Origin: Anaerolineae bacterium
GTDB taxonomy: Bacteria > Chloroflexota > Anaerolineae > B4-G1 > DUEL01
Length of the DNA: 64,000 bases
Direction: 5' to 3'
NCBI GenBank assembly: GCA_025060135.1
Contig: JANXCY010000010.1
Location: 1 to 64,000 of the forward strand
A program made the position numbers and the translations under genes. Below, piece by piece: positions 1 through 7,688 of this stretch (within the stretch, counting starts at the first letter, position 1; the number at the start of each line of letters is the position of its first letter). The notes under the pieces are model-generated. The model was not told the origin of the DNA and made no database searches. It saw only the letters and a program-made list of their open reading frames with translations.

Positions 1-1
1 C

Positions 2-424
2 GGTGCTCGGTTTCTGGACCTTTTCGCCGGGACGGGGCAGGTGGGGATTGAGGCGCTCAGTCGGGGGGCGGCGGAGGCGGTCTTCGTGGAGCGAAATCCG
101 GCCGCATTGCGGACCATTCGGGAGAATCTGGTGTTGACCGGGCTGGCGGGGTCGGCGCGCGTGGTTCGGGCAGACGTGTTCGCCTTTCTGCGCCAGGAGC
201 CGGAGCCATTTGAGTATATTTACATTGCTCCGCCTCAGTACCAGGGCCTCTGGGTAGCCACTCTGGAGGCTATAGATGCTACCCCCGGATGGCTGGTTCC
301 TGGGGGCTACGCGATTGCCCAGATTCATCCCCGGGAGTATCAAGACTTGCTCCTGCGCCACCTGGGCCTGGTAGACCAGCGGCGGTACGGGAGCGTAATG
401 CTCTGCTTCTATCAGCGATATTGA
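2..424 (+). CDS. rsmD: 16S rRNA (guanine-N2)-methyltransferase RsmD, 5'-truncated by window edge
   Basis: Methylates a guanine (G966 in E. coli numbering) of 16S rRNA using S-adenosylmethionine. Only the C-terminal part lies in the window; the reading frame is open to the left edge, so the GTG at 41 is internal. The SAM-binding motif I FLDLFAGTG followed by GIEALSRGA is unmistakable for this family. The catalytic motif IV, normally (N/D)PP(F/Y), reads IAPPQY here, so the usual acidic/amide residue is Ala. The protein ends normally (MLCFYQRY) and the gene stops about 45 bp before the next promoter. The APPQ variant may be typical of this lineage; whether the enzyme stays active cannot be told from sequence. 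Confidence 0.88.
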   Translation, partial: GARFLDLFAGTGQVGIEALSRGAAEAVFVERNPAALRTIRENLVLTGLAGSARVVRADVFAFLRQEPEPFEYIYIAPPQYQGLWVATLEAIDATPGWLVPGGYAIAQIHPREYQDLLLRHLGLVDQRRYGSVMLCFYQRY

Positions 425-470
425 GGGAGAATTCACCTGGCACACTTGTGCTGAGGCGCGATTGTGCCCC

Positions 471-499
471 TTGACAAATTTTCAGGAGTGTGTTATAAG
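471..499 (+). promoter_or_regulatory. sigma70-type promoter
   Basis: TTGACA at 471-476, a 17-bp spacer, and TATAAG at 494-499. Predicted start near 506. It drives the structured RNA at about 506-695 and possibly the glutamate-synthase-like gene behind it. Confidence 0.75.
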
Positions 500-505
500 A
501 TAACA

Positions 506-695
506 AATTTCACCAGGGTGTCCGGAGCGATGGTTTCCCGTTACGGCCTGTGCACTTCCCAGACAGCGCGAGCGATTGCTGGAGCCGGGCCCCAAGAAGG
601 GGCTCTGGGGAGAGCGCGCGCCGGAAGTTAATACCCCATACCCTACCCGCATATCAACAAGCCGACTCCCCAGAGCAGAAGGGAGTCGGTTTTTT
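506..695 (+). ncRNA. structured leader or small RNA of unidentified class
   Basis: About 190 nt lie between a strong promoter and an intrinsic terminator, with no credible ORF. Visible pairings are a GC-rich apical hairpin (GGCCCC/GGGGCT around 587-605), a GCGCG/CGCGC stem around an internal loop, and short outer pairings (AGGGT with ACCCT, CCGG with CCGG). It could be a free-standing RNA, for example 6S-like, or a riboswitch/attenuator for the gene starting at 825. I could not match it to a named riboswitch family. Confidence 0.45.
662..695 (+). terminator. intrinsic terminator ahead of the glutamate-synthase-like gene
   Basis: Perfect 9-bp stem CCGACTCCC/GGGAGTCGG with a 10-nt loop, followed by six T (690-695). 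It sits 130 bp upstream of the next start codon, which suits attenuation or the end of a small RNA. Confidence 0.85.
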
Positions 696-824
696 ATACC
701 AGAGCGCGGTACTTGTCCGGTTTGCTGAGGCGATGGCGCGATGAATCCTGTCGGGTGGGCCATGCGCCTGATGGGCGCTGGAGGTTAAATCTTTTTACGA
801 AAAACAATAATGCAAGGAGGAGAG

Positions 825-2474
825 ATGAACCTGCAAAGACCTAACGCCAGCGATGCCACCTTAACGGTCAACCGGGCTCGGGACGTCTCGCCCAGTTCCG
901 GGATATGCGTCCGTTGTGTGGACGGATGCACGGGTAACTGCGAACTCTTCCAGGCTGCCATGCGGGGCCGGGAACTGCTCTATCCCAGCCCCTATGGCAT
1001 GATTACGGTGGGGGCCGATAAGGAATATCCGGTGGATTACTCCCACCTCAATATCCAGGGATATGCTCTGGGGGCTAAGGGCCTGCCTGAGGATGTAGAA
1101 CCGGGGCCCGACACCACTCTCTTCACCGCAGTGAATACCGAACTGACCATCGGATATCAGCACAAAGTGCGCCTCCAGATGCCCCTCGTTACCGGTGCCC
1201 TGGGCTCTACCGAGGTCGCGCGCCGGAACTGGGAGCATATCGCGGCTGGCGCTGCCATCTCCGGGGTCATCGTGGTCTGCGGAGAGAACGTCTGTGGCGT
1301 TGATCCCCAGGTTCAACTGGACCGCCATAACCGGGTCGTGGAGTCTCCCGAACTGCGGCGTCGGGTGGAAACATACCGGCGCTGGTACGAAGGGTACGGG
1401 GATCTGGTGGTCCAGTTAAATGTGGAAGACACCCGTTTCGGCGTCGCGGAGTACGCGATTGAGAAACTGGGGGTGGAGACCATTGAACTGAAATGGGGGC
1501 AGGGCGCCAAGTGCATCGGCGGCGAAATCAAAGTCCGCTCCCTGGAGGATGCCCTGGAACTCAAGCGCCGGGGCTACCTGGTGACCCCCGATCCTTCTTT
1601 GTCGGAAATCCAGGCCGCGTTCCGTGCCGGCGCGCTGAAGGAATTTGAACGCCACTCTCGGCTGGGCTTCATTGATTATGAGGCTTTTATCCAGCAAGTC
1701 GAGTACCTCCGCCAGTTAGGCGCTAAAAGAGTAACACTGAAGACCGGGGCATACTCCATGCGCGAACTGGCCATGGCCCTGAAATGGGCCTCGGACGCCC
1801 GATTGGACCTGGTTACCATTGACGGCGCCGGTGGTGGCACGGGGATGAGCCCCTGGCGGATGATGGCCGAGTGGGGGATCCCCACCTTTTATCTGGAGGC
1901 CATGACGTATGAACTCTGCCAGGAACTGGCCGTTCAGGGCGCCTATATCCCTCCCATCGCCATCGGCGGCGGCCTCTCCACTGAAGACCATATCTTCAAG
2001 GTCCTGGCTATGGGAGCTCCCTTTGTGAAGGCAGTGTGTATGGGCCGCGCCCTGATGACCCCCGCGATGGTGGCCAAGAACATCGGCGTCTGGATGTCCG
2101 AGGGCCGTTTGCCCAAGACCGTTGCCCAGTATGGCTCCACCGTAGAAGAAATTTTCATCAATTACGAAATCCTCAAAAAGAAGTATGGCGACCAGATCGA
2201 TGAACTCCCTCTGGGGGCTATCGGCTTCTATTCCTATGTGGATAAATTGAAGGTAGGATTGCAACAATTGATGGCTGGCAGCCGGAACTTCCGGCTTTCC
2301 ACCATCAGCCGCCAGGACCTGATGGCCCTCACCGAGGAGGCAGCGCGGGTTTCCGGTATCCCCTATGTGATGGAGGCGTACCGGGAAGAAGCGTTGAACA
2401 TCATCCGCGGCAACGGCTCCTATACTACGGCGGTCCCGTTACCCATACTCCGCTCGGTTGCAAAGTCCCAGTAA
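825..2474 (+). CDS. FMN-binding glutamate-synthase-like protein (GltB central-domain family)
   Basis: 549 aa. It corresponds to the FMN/(Fe-S) synthase barrel of glutamate synthase without the glutaminase domain. Family marks include GQGAKCIGGEIK, IDGAGGGTG near the middle, and AIGGGLSTEDHI followed by MGRALMTPAM, which form the flavin-phosphate end of a TIM barrel. The N-terminus carries four closely spaced cysteines (C28, C31, C35, C39), a likely Fe-S or metal site. ATG 825 is chosen over ATG 810 because GGAGG at 816-820 precedes it by 4 nt. No small NADPH-oxidising subunit or glutaminase lies nearby, so donor and substrate are unknown. Stand-alone members are common in anaerobes and archaea; glutamate synthase activity should not be assumed. 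Confidence 0.85.
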   Translation: MNLQRPNASDATLTVNRARDVSPSSGICVRCVDGCTGNCELFQAAMRGRELLYPSPYGMITVGADKEYPVDYSHLNIQGYALGAKGLPEDVEPGPDTTLFTAVNTELTIGYQHKVRLQMPLVTGALGSTEVARRNWEHIAAGAAISGVIVVCGENVCGVDPQVQLDRHNRVVESPELRRRVETYRRWYEGYGDLVVQLNVEDTRFGVAEYAIEKLGVETIELKWGQGAKCIGGEIKVRSLEDALELKRRGYLVTPDPSLSEIQAAFRAGALKEFERHSRLGFIDYEAFIQQVEYLRQLGAKRVTLKTGAYSMRELAMALKWASDARLDLVTIDGAGGGTGMSPWRMMAEWGIPTFYLEAMTYELCQELAVQGAYIPPIAIGGGLSTEDHIFKVLAMGAPFVKAVCMGRALMTPAMVAKNIGVWMSEGRLPKTVAQYGSTVEEIFINYEILKKKYGDQIDELPLGAIGFYSYVDKLKVGLQQLMAGSRNFRLSTISRQDLMALTEEAARVSGIPYVMEAYREEALNIIRGNGSYTTAVPLPILRSVAKSQ

Positions 2475-2533
2475 TTCCTCCGTCCGAGGCTGAGCATGGC
2501 CGGGAATGGCCTTCTGAAGGTCAAACAGAAAAC

Positions 2534-2572
2534 GTTGTTCACAGCGGCGGCTTCGTCGCCGCTGTGAACAAC
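2534..2572. terminator. perfect 16-bp hairpin after the glutamate-synthase-like gene
   Basis: Arms at 2534-2549 and 2557-2572 are exact reverse complements around a 7-nt loop. No U-tract follows, so it may be an RNA 3'-end stabiliser or a factor-dependent terminator. Confidence 0.5.
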
Positions 2573-2663
2573 TGTATAGCCATTGCTCGGAGCCCCCTGG
2601 GTGCCGCACACAGCCTCCTTCGGGTGCCGGGCAAACCGTTCAAGAGCAGAAAGCGCGAAACCC

Positions 2664-3173
2664 ATGGACGAGGCATCTGCGTCCGTATTGGCGCATGGCT
2701 TGCCCGATGAACTGGCTGGCAGTGCCTTAAACCGAGGAGCAAATACGGATAGGGCCAAAGACTTTTTCCCGGGAACCCTCCCCTCCCCATCTGGGAGGAG
2801 CGGAGCCTGGAGGGGCATTCTCCTGGGGCTGATCGGCCTGGTGGCGGGAGTTGCCTTAGGACTTCTGGTTGGCTGGGTGCTCTGGCCCGTCCAGTATACT
2901 AACACTGCCCCCGCCCAGTTGCGGCAGGACTATCGGACGGATTACATTCTGATGGTCGCCGCCGCATATCACGTGGAAGGAAATGCGGAGGCCGCGCTGG
3001 GCCGGCTGGCTTGGCTGGACCCGGAGACGCCGACTCGTCCGCTGGTGGAATTGACCGAGACACTGATTGCGGAGAACGGTCGCCCCGGCGACATCGCTAT
3101 GCTGGTGCGACTGGCAGAAGCCCTGGGCGCGACAACGTCTGCTATGGAGCCCTACCTGGGGGGAATACCGTGA
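2664..3173 (+). CDS. conserved membrane-anchored protein, paralogue A
   Basis: About 169 aa, function unknown. A hydrophobic helix (roughly residues 52-73, LLGLIGLVAGVALGLLVGWV) is followed by PVQYTNTAPAQLRQDYRTDY and a short helical region. The same layout recurs in the next gene (PVQLYNTTPPLLRSDYRHEW), so the two are tandem paralogues. The stop codon overlaps the GTG of the next gene (GTGA), indicating translational coupling. The start is uncertain: ATG 2664 has no clear ribosome-binding site, and the residues before the helix look weakly constrained, so the true start may be later. From memory, this helix-plus-DYR domain recurs in Chloroflexota as an unnamed family. Confidence 0.6.
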   Translation: MDEASASVLAHGLPDELAGSALNRGANTDRAKDFFPGTLPSPSGRSGAWRGILLGLIGLVAGVALGLLVGWVLWPVQYTNTAPAQLRQDYRTDYILMVAAAYHVEGNAEAALGRLAWLDPETPTRPLVELTETLIAENGRPGDIAMLVRLAEALGATTSAMEPYLGGIP

Positions 3174-4042
3174 GCCGCCTGGGCTATTTCCTCCCGCTGG
3201 TGCTCGGACTGGCTCTCGGCCTGGCGCTGGGGTTGGTCTATGCCTGGCTGATAGACCCGGTCCAACTCTATAACACCACCCCGCCTCTGCTCCGCAGCGA
3301 CTACCGGCATGAGTGGATCCGGCTGGCCGCGCTGGGATATGTCGCCGATGGAGATATGGACCGGGCACTCATCCGGTTGCGGGGCCTTTCCAAAAAGGAT
3401 ATCCAGGACGCACTGGCTGCAATGATCGAAGCGTACGCCGCGCATGGCCAGCCCGCGCCGACCATGCGCCGTCTGAGCCTGCTGGCCCGGCGGCTGGGCG
3501 TGGACACGCCAGCGATGGGGATATATCTGGAGACCCCGGCCCCGCCCGTTGGGGCCGTTCTCCCCACCCCGATGCCGACTTCTCCGGTACCGCCAGCCCT
3601 GCCGACTCCGCTGACACCAACGCCAGCTGTCCCCCCTTTTTTCTCCCCCGTGGCCACTCCGGCTCCTTCCCCCTACCGGGTGATCGCACAACACCTGGTC
3701 TGCGAGGGGGCACCTGGGCAATTGCGCGTGTGGGTGCAGGCAGCACCGCCGCTGGAGCCGACAGCGACCCCGGCTCCCCGCCGTCCCACACCTACTCCGA
3801 TGGGGCCTCAACCGCTACCCGGGGTGGTGCTCTGGCTCCTCTGGGCCGATGGGGCCGACCGGGCGGTCACCGGCCTGCGTCCCTGGGTGAGCCCTGGTTA
3901 TGCCGACTTTACCCTCCAGCCCGGTGTCTTCTACGCGCTGAGCGTGGAGGAACCCAACGCCCCTGTCCTTTCCGGGCTGACCCTTCAGCCATGCCCGGAT
4001 GGGGAGCGGATGGGCTCGTGGGAAATCGTGCTGGAGAAGTAA
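3170..4042 (+). CDS. conserved membrane-anchored protein, paralogue B with Pro/Thr-rich linker and C-terminal domain
   Basis: 290 aa, function unknown. The N-terminal helix (residues about 5-26) and the PVQLYNTTPP...DYRHEW segment repeat those of paralogue A; a helical segment follows. A Pro/Thr-rich linker with TPTP runs (about residues 125-170, and again near 195-210) leads to a C-terminal domain that looks all-beta and contains two widely spaced cysteines. The topology suggests a single-pass protein with the C-terminal part outside. GTG 3170 overlaps the preceding stop and places the helix right at the N-terminus. Confidence 0.65.
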   Translation: MSRLGYFLPLVLGLALGLALGLVYAWLIDPVQLYNTTPPLLRSDYRHEWIRLAALGYVADGDMDRALIRLRGLSKKDIQDALAAMIEAYAAHGQPAPTMRRLSLLARRLGVDTPAMGIYLETPAPPVGAVLPTPMPTSPVPPALPTPLTPTPAVPPFFSPVATPAPSPYRVIAQHLVCEGAPGQLRVWVQAAPPLEPTATPAPRRPTPTPMGPQPLPGVVLWLLWADGADRAVTGLRPWVSPGYADFTLQPGVFYALSVEEPNAPVLSGLTLQPCPDGERMGSWEIVLEK

Positions 4043-4094
4043 GGATGCGGCGGCCTGCCGGAGGCGGGCCGCCGCCGCAAGTACTTCGCTCAGA

Positions 4095-4139
4095 AAAGCC
4101 CAGGGGAGCAATGATGGCCTGGCGGCTTCCCTGGGCTTT
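4095..4139. terminator. bidirectional terminator between convergent genes
   Basis: AAAGCCCAGGG (4095-4105) pairs with CCCTGGGCTTT (4129-4139). A and T runs on the outer flanks let it serve both the plus-strand pair ending at 4042 and the minus-strand gene ending at 4182. Confidence 0.65.
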
Positions 4140-4181
4140 CCATTCGGTGGAGTAGCCGTACCGGTTGGAGTACAACAGGTT

Positions 4182-4877
4182 TCAGTGGGTGATCTTCCAG
4201 GAACTGACTGCGTCGTTCAGCGCGTGGAAGGTCGGGCAGTTCGGCCCCCAGGTGTAAAACGGCCCGTCATAGTCGGAGAAGTCGTAGACCGTGACGAGGT
4301 TGCAGGTGGAGAATCCCTGACCCGAAGCGAACCGGTTATCCACGCCGTCTACCCGAAGGTCGGGCCGGCCGTAACTGTACCCTGCGGAGCAGGGATACGC
4401 ACCGTAGTATTCTATCAGCGGCGACCCGTAGTTCGGATTATCGTAGAACCTGGCAATCAGGTACAGGGACGAAAGGGGAACACCGTCCACCGATTCAATC
4501 CGCCCCTTTCCGCAGACGGGCTCAGAGGCCCCTCCCCCTTCCTCCAGAGGCTTCAGCACCACTACGCAGCGGGATTTGGGCGAGTCGCTGGGGCCCTGCA
4601 CAATGGGGCTGGTCTCCGTGGGCCGATACGCGGGTTGCTCCAGTTCCTCCGGCCGCAGCGGTTCCAATACCACAACCGTGTTCTCGGGCGCCGTCTCTTC
4701 GCACCGCCGAGCGATCATTGGGGACGCCTGTTCGCCCGGCAGGACGGGGTCCAGCAAAACGACCAGGTGGGTTCCGGGGGGACACGGCCCCTTTACTTCC
4801 TGAGCCCTGACAATGGTGAAACCGGCCAGCAATATGCCCGCCAGGATCAGGATGCCGATAACAAGCCATTTCTTCAT
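4182..4877 (-). CDS. secreted protein with C-terminal beta/gamma-crystallin-like (peptidase inhibitor I36-like) domain
   Basis: 231 aa. The signal peptide is MKKWLVIGILILAGILLAG, with likely cleavage after the Ala in VRAQ. A low-complexity middle is followed by about 95 residues resembling a beta/gamma-crystallin or SMPI/I36 fold: FYDNPNYGS, a C-rich turn, NRFASGQG, YDFSDYDGP and a final ALNDAVSSWKI. Such domains bind Ca2+ or inhibit metalloproteases; neither is shown here. The start follows AGGAGGT with 5 nt spacing; longer upstream readings are not needed. Its promoter matches that of the next secreted gene (5142-5759), so the two are probably co-regulated. Specific role unknown. Confidence 0.7.
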   Translation of the reverse strand: MKKWLVIGILILAGILLAGFTIVRAQEVKGPCPPGTHLVVLLDPVLPGEQASPMIARRCEETAPENTVVVLEPLRPEELEQPAYRPTETSPIVQGPSDSPKSRCVVVLKPLEEGGGASEPVCGKGRIESVDGVPLSSLYLIARFYDNPNYGSPLIEYYGAYPCSAGYSYGRPDLRVDGVDNRFASGQGFSTCNLVTVYDFSDYDGPFYTWGPNCPTFHALNDAVSSWKITH

Positions 4878-4924
4878 TTTGCACCTCCTGGGATGGATTT
4901 CTGTACGGCCTCTCAACCGATTTA

Positions 4925-4957
4925 AGAATAGCACAGCCAGTGTTAAGCCTCGGTTAA
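4925..4957 (-). promoter_or_regulatory. TTAAC direct-repeat promoter, copy 1
   Basis: Read on the minus strand: TTAAC-N6-TTAAC (plus-strand GTTAA at 4953-4957 and 4942-4946, an 11-bp phase), then N11 and the -10 TATTCT (4930-4925). There is no good -35 box. An 11-bp-phased direct repeat is typical of OmpR/PhoB-type response regulators. Copy 2 has identical spacing. Confidence 0.7.
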
Positions 4958-5062
4958 GTTGAGCGTCCTGGGGCGGCGCTTTTGGACATCGCTCTCAAAA
5001 GGTCGCGTCGCGCAGGCGGTTCGCCGGTTCCTGCAGGCCAGGCGGCCTGCACTACAGCCTAC

Positions 5063-5101
5063 AAAAACCGAGGGTCTGGAAACCGGTTTCCAGACCCTCG
5101 G
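5063..5101 (-). terminator. intrinsic terminator of the second secreted-protein gene
   Basis: A perfect 34-bp palindrome (5068-5101, two 17-nt arms with no extra loop base) is followed on the minus strand by TTTTT (5067-5063). It separates the two co-regulated secreted genes. Confidence 0.8.
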
Positions 5102-5141
5102 GGCTGAGAAGTCCGCTTCGCCTTCGCAAACAGCGTTCTCC

Positions 5142-5759
5142 TTACCAAGGGACGAAGCCGCTGTAGGTGGCCGTAGCAGGCCCCAAGTTCCATACCATCG
5201 GGTAATACCAGCCTGCCTGGTTCACCCGCAACTGGCAGGTTCCCGCTCCCCCGGAAATCTGACAGCCGTAGAAGACCCCGGATTGCTGGCTGGTGAGCCC
5301 GATGCGGAAGGTGGAAGTCGTGGGAGTCCAGGTGATAGAGATCGTGACCCCATTTCCCGCGTTATACCAGTACGGCCCGTAGAGGTGAGCGGCACTGGGA
5401 TTCAGCGTGCCGCTGATCGGTACAGAGCCCAGGGGGGCCTCCACCTTCCGGTATTCCCGCTGCACCTTTGCGGCCTCCAGGTTTTCCTTGACCGCGCGGA
5501 TTTCTCCTGCGGCTCGTCCTTCCAGGGTTACATCGCCCAGGTCAGTGGAGGGGAGTTCTGCTCCCGGCCCGGATGTGGTTGTGACCGGGCTGTTTGGGGC
5601 GGTCGCATCTCCGACCTGCAACTCATCTCCGGAGACGGTCCGGGCAGGCTTCAACGGGGGCGCTTCCCCGTTCCCGGCCCCCTGAGCCCACGCCATTCCT
5701 CCCAGCGCCAGACTCCCTGCTACAAGGAGGACAACGATAACCGTCAGAACCTTTTTCAT
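5142..5759 (-). CDS. secreted protein with C-terminal beta-sandwich-like domain
   Basis: 205 aa, function unknown. The signal peptide (MKKVLTVIVVLLVAGSLALG, cut near AWAQG) is followed by a disordered acidic/Pro-rich stretch. A C-terminal domain of about 90 residues starts near PISGTLNPSAAHLYGPYW and contains alternating hydrophobic strands, two cysteines (YGCQISGGAGTCQ) and a WYYPMVWNLG strand, reminiscent of pre-peptidase C-terminal or carbohydrate-binding beta-sandwiches. ATG 5759 is preceded by AGGAGGTG. It is transcribed from its own TTAAC-repeat promoter and ends at a strong terminator. Confidence 0.7.
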   Translation of the reverse strand: MKKVLTVIVVLLVAGSLALGGMAWAQGAGNGEAPPLKPARTVSGDELQVGDATAPNSPVTTTSGPGAELPSTDLGDVTLEGRAAGEIRAVKENLEAAKVQREYRKVEAPLGSVPISGTLNPSAAHLYGPYWYNAGNGVTISITWTPTTSTFRIGLTSQQSGVFYGCQISGGAGTCQLRVNQAGWYYPMVWNLGPATATYSGFVPW

Positions 5760-5804
5760 CTCACACCTCCTGAAATCTGTTGAAGGGACTCCTCAACCCA
5801 TTTC

Positions 5805-5837
5805 AGGATAGCCGAATGGCCGTTAAGCGGTTGTTAA
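5805..5837 (-). promoter_or_regulatory. TTAAC direct-repeat promoter, copy 2
   Basis: Minus strand: TTAAC-N6-TTAAC (plus-strand GTTAA at 5833-5837 and 5822-5826), N11, then TATCCT (5810-5805). Spacing is identical to copy 1. A further shared block, AAATnGGTTGAG, lies just downstream in both. I see nothing else between about 5840 and 6004. Confidence 0.7.
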
Positions 5838-6004
5838 AAAGTGAGCCAGAGGGCCGGGGATTCCAGAATGACCGGATAAACCCTCCAGGCGCGCCCGAGC
5901 GAACGGGAGTATCGGGTGGCTGATTGACTGCCTGTGGGGTCTGGATACTCCGGGATGACGAGCCGACCGGAAAGGGGCCGAGGATGCACAGCCACGAGAG
6001 ACTC

Positions 6005-6033
6005 TTGACAAAATTCGCGTTTTGTGGTATAAA
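6005..6033 (+). promoter_or_regulatory. strong promoter with internal inverted repeat, upstream of lpd
   Basis: TTGACA (6005-6010), 17-bp spacer, TATAAA (6028-6033). An inverted repeat ACAAAA-N6-TTTTGT (6008-6025) fills the spacer and is a candidate operator. The 5' leader is about 107 nt, with no feature I recognise. Confidence 0.75.
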
Positions 6034-6147
6034 AAGAAAGCACATTTGCGCATCCTACGCACATATGTTCACCCCCGATAGTCCTCTCGGAACGCAGCGG
6101 ATAGATCGATTGGAAGTCACGAAGTTGGCTTCCGGATAAGGTTCCGG

Positions 6148-7554
6148 ATGACGGCGAACAGCACCTCCGACGTGGTCGTCCTTGGAGGGGGGCCCGGGGG
6201 ATATGTGGCGGCGATTCGGGCTGCCCAACTGGGTCTCCAAGTAACGCTGGTGGAAAAAGAGGCCCTCGGCGGTATCTGCCTCAACTGGGGATGCATTCCC
6301 ACCAAATCCCTTCTCCGAAACGCGGAAGTGATCTCCCTTTTACAACAGGGAGATCTTTATGGCTTTACATTTCGGGACCTCCAGGTAGATTACAGCGCAG
6401 CCGTAGACCGCAGCCGTCAGGTGGTGGACCGGATGCAGAAGGGGATCGCCTCTCTGATGCGAAAGCACCAGATTCGTGTGCTGGAGGGCGTGGGACGGCT
6501 GGTATCGCCCAGAGAGGTGGTCGTGACCCCGAATCAAGGTGCCGAAGCAATCCATATCCATGCCCGTGCTATCATTGTGGCAACGGGCGGACGGGCCCGG
6601 ACGCTTCCTGGTGTGGAGGTGGACGGGGATCGGGTGATGCATTTTCGCCATGCTCTGGCTATGCGCGCATTGCCGCGCTCTATGGTGATTATTGGGGCCG
6701 GCCCCATCGGCGTGGAGTTTGCCTCCATCTGGCGCGCGTACGGAGTGGACGTTACCCTGGTAGAAATGATGCCTCATCTTCTCCCTTTAGAAGATGAGGA
6801 AGTTGCCCGCGAACTGGAGCGAGCGTTTCGCCGTCGGCAGGTGCGAGTTTTGACCTCGGCGCGGGTAGAGGCGGTGAATGTTCACAGCGATGGGGTACAG
6901 GTTTCGGTACAAAAAGAGGGGGGAGAGAAAGAAACGCTCCAGGCCGAGAAGGTCCTGGTAGCCATTGGCATTCAACCCAACACAGAAGGGATTGGCTTGC
7001 AAGAGTGCGGCGTCGCATTGGATAGAGGGTGGGTGGTAGTGGATGAACACATGCGAACGACCGTTCCAGGTATCTGGGCAGTGGGCGACGTTACGGGGAA
7101 ACTTCCTCTGGCTCACGTGGCGTCCGCCCAGGGTATTCTTGCTGCCGAGGACATCGCGGGCCAATCCCCACTCGGCCTGGATTACGAGGCCATGCCCCGC
7201 TGCGTGTACACCTCTCCGCAGGTTGCCAGTTTTGGACTCACGGAAACCCAGGCCCGGGAGCGAGGGTATAACGTTCAGGTAGGTCGTTTTCCCTTCATTG
7301 CCAACGGGAAAGCCGTGGCTTTAGAGGAACGTTCCGGGTTTGTGAAACTCGTGGTGGACCGCGCGTCTGGGTGGCTGCTGGGCGCTCATCTGGTTGGCCC
7401 CGAGGTAACCGAACTGGTATCCGAATTGGTACTGGCGCGCACAGCGGAATTGGTCCCCGAAATCATGGTCCGGGCAGTGCACCCGCACCCCACATTGAGT
7501 GAGACCCTTAGCGAGGCGGTTCGCGCCGCATTGGGACAGGCGCTTCATGCGTAA
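6148..7554 (+). CDS. lpdA: dihydrolipoyl dehydrogenase (E3)
   Basis: 468 aa, normal length. Re-oxidises dihydrolipoyl groups of 2-oxoacid dehydrogenase complexes with NAD+. It shows the FAD motif LGGGPGGYVAA (residues 12-22), the redox-active disulfide in GGICLNWGCIPTK (C44, C49), the NAD-binding IIGAGPIGVEFASI, AVGDVTG for FAD, and the C-terminal HPHPTLSE with the catalytic His/Glu dyad. It precedes the PTS and E1/E2 genes, so it most likely supplies E3 for the complex at 11476-14791. It has its own strong promoter, and 134 bp separate it from the EIIC gene. The ribosome-binding site before ATG 6148 is weak. Confidence 0.93.
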   Translation: MTANSTSDVVVLGGGPGGYVAAIRAAQLGLQVTLVEKEALGGICLNWGCIPTKSLLRNAEVISLLQQGDLYGFTFRDLQVDYSAAVDRSRQVVDRMQKGIASLMRKHQIRVLEGVGRLVSPREVVVTPNQGAEAIHIHARAIIVATGGRARTLPGVEVDGDRVMHFRHALAMRALPRSMVIIGAGPIGVEFASIWRAYGVDVTLVEMMPHLLPLEDEEVARELERAFRRRQVRVLTSARVEAVNVHSDGVQVSVQKEGGEKETLQAEKVLVAIGIQPNTEGIGLQECGVALDRGWVVVDEHMRTTVPGIWAVGDVTGKLPLAHVASAQGILAAEDIAGQSPLGLDYEAMPRCVYTSPQVASFGLTETQARERGYNVQVGRFPFIANGKAVALEERSGFVKLVVDRASGWLLGAHLVGPEVTELVSELVLARTAELVPEIMVRAVHPHPTLSETLSEAVRAALGQALHA

Positions 7555-7688
7555 AGGCTCAAGGGTCGGGCTTGCCACCCATCCCTGGAAAGGAGGTGAT
7601 CGGTATCGGCCAGGTTGTCCTATAGCAATTCCCAGGCGGACCTCATTCTGCTTCCACGACCTCTATTCACCCACTAAAGGAGGTAAAT

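Noticed and set aside
506-695. 6S RNA
   Set aside because: Length and promoter/terminator fit, but the closing stem and central bubble are only partly matched and there is extra 5' sequence; left as unidentified.
810-824. ATG 810 as the start of the glutamate-synthase-like gene
   Set aside because: GGAGG at 816-820 lies inside that extension and suits ATG 825.
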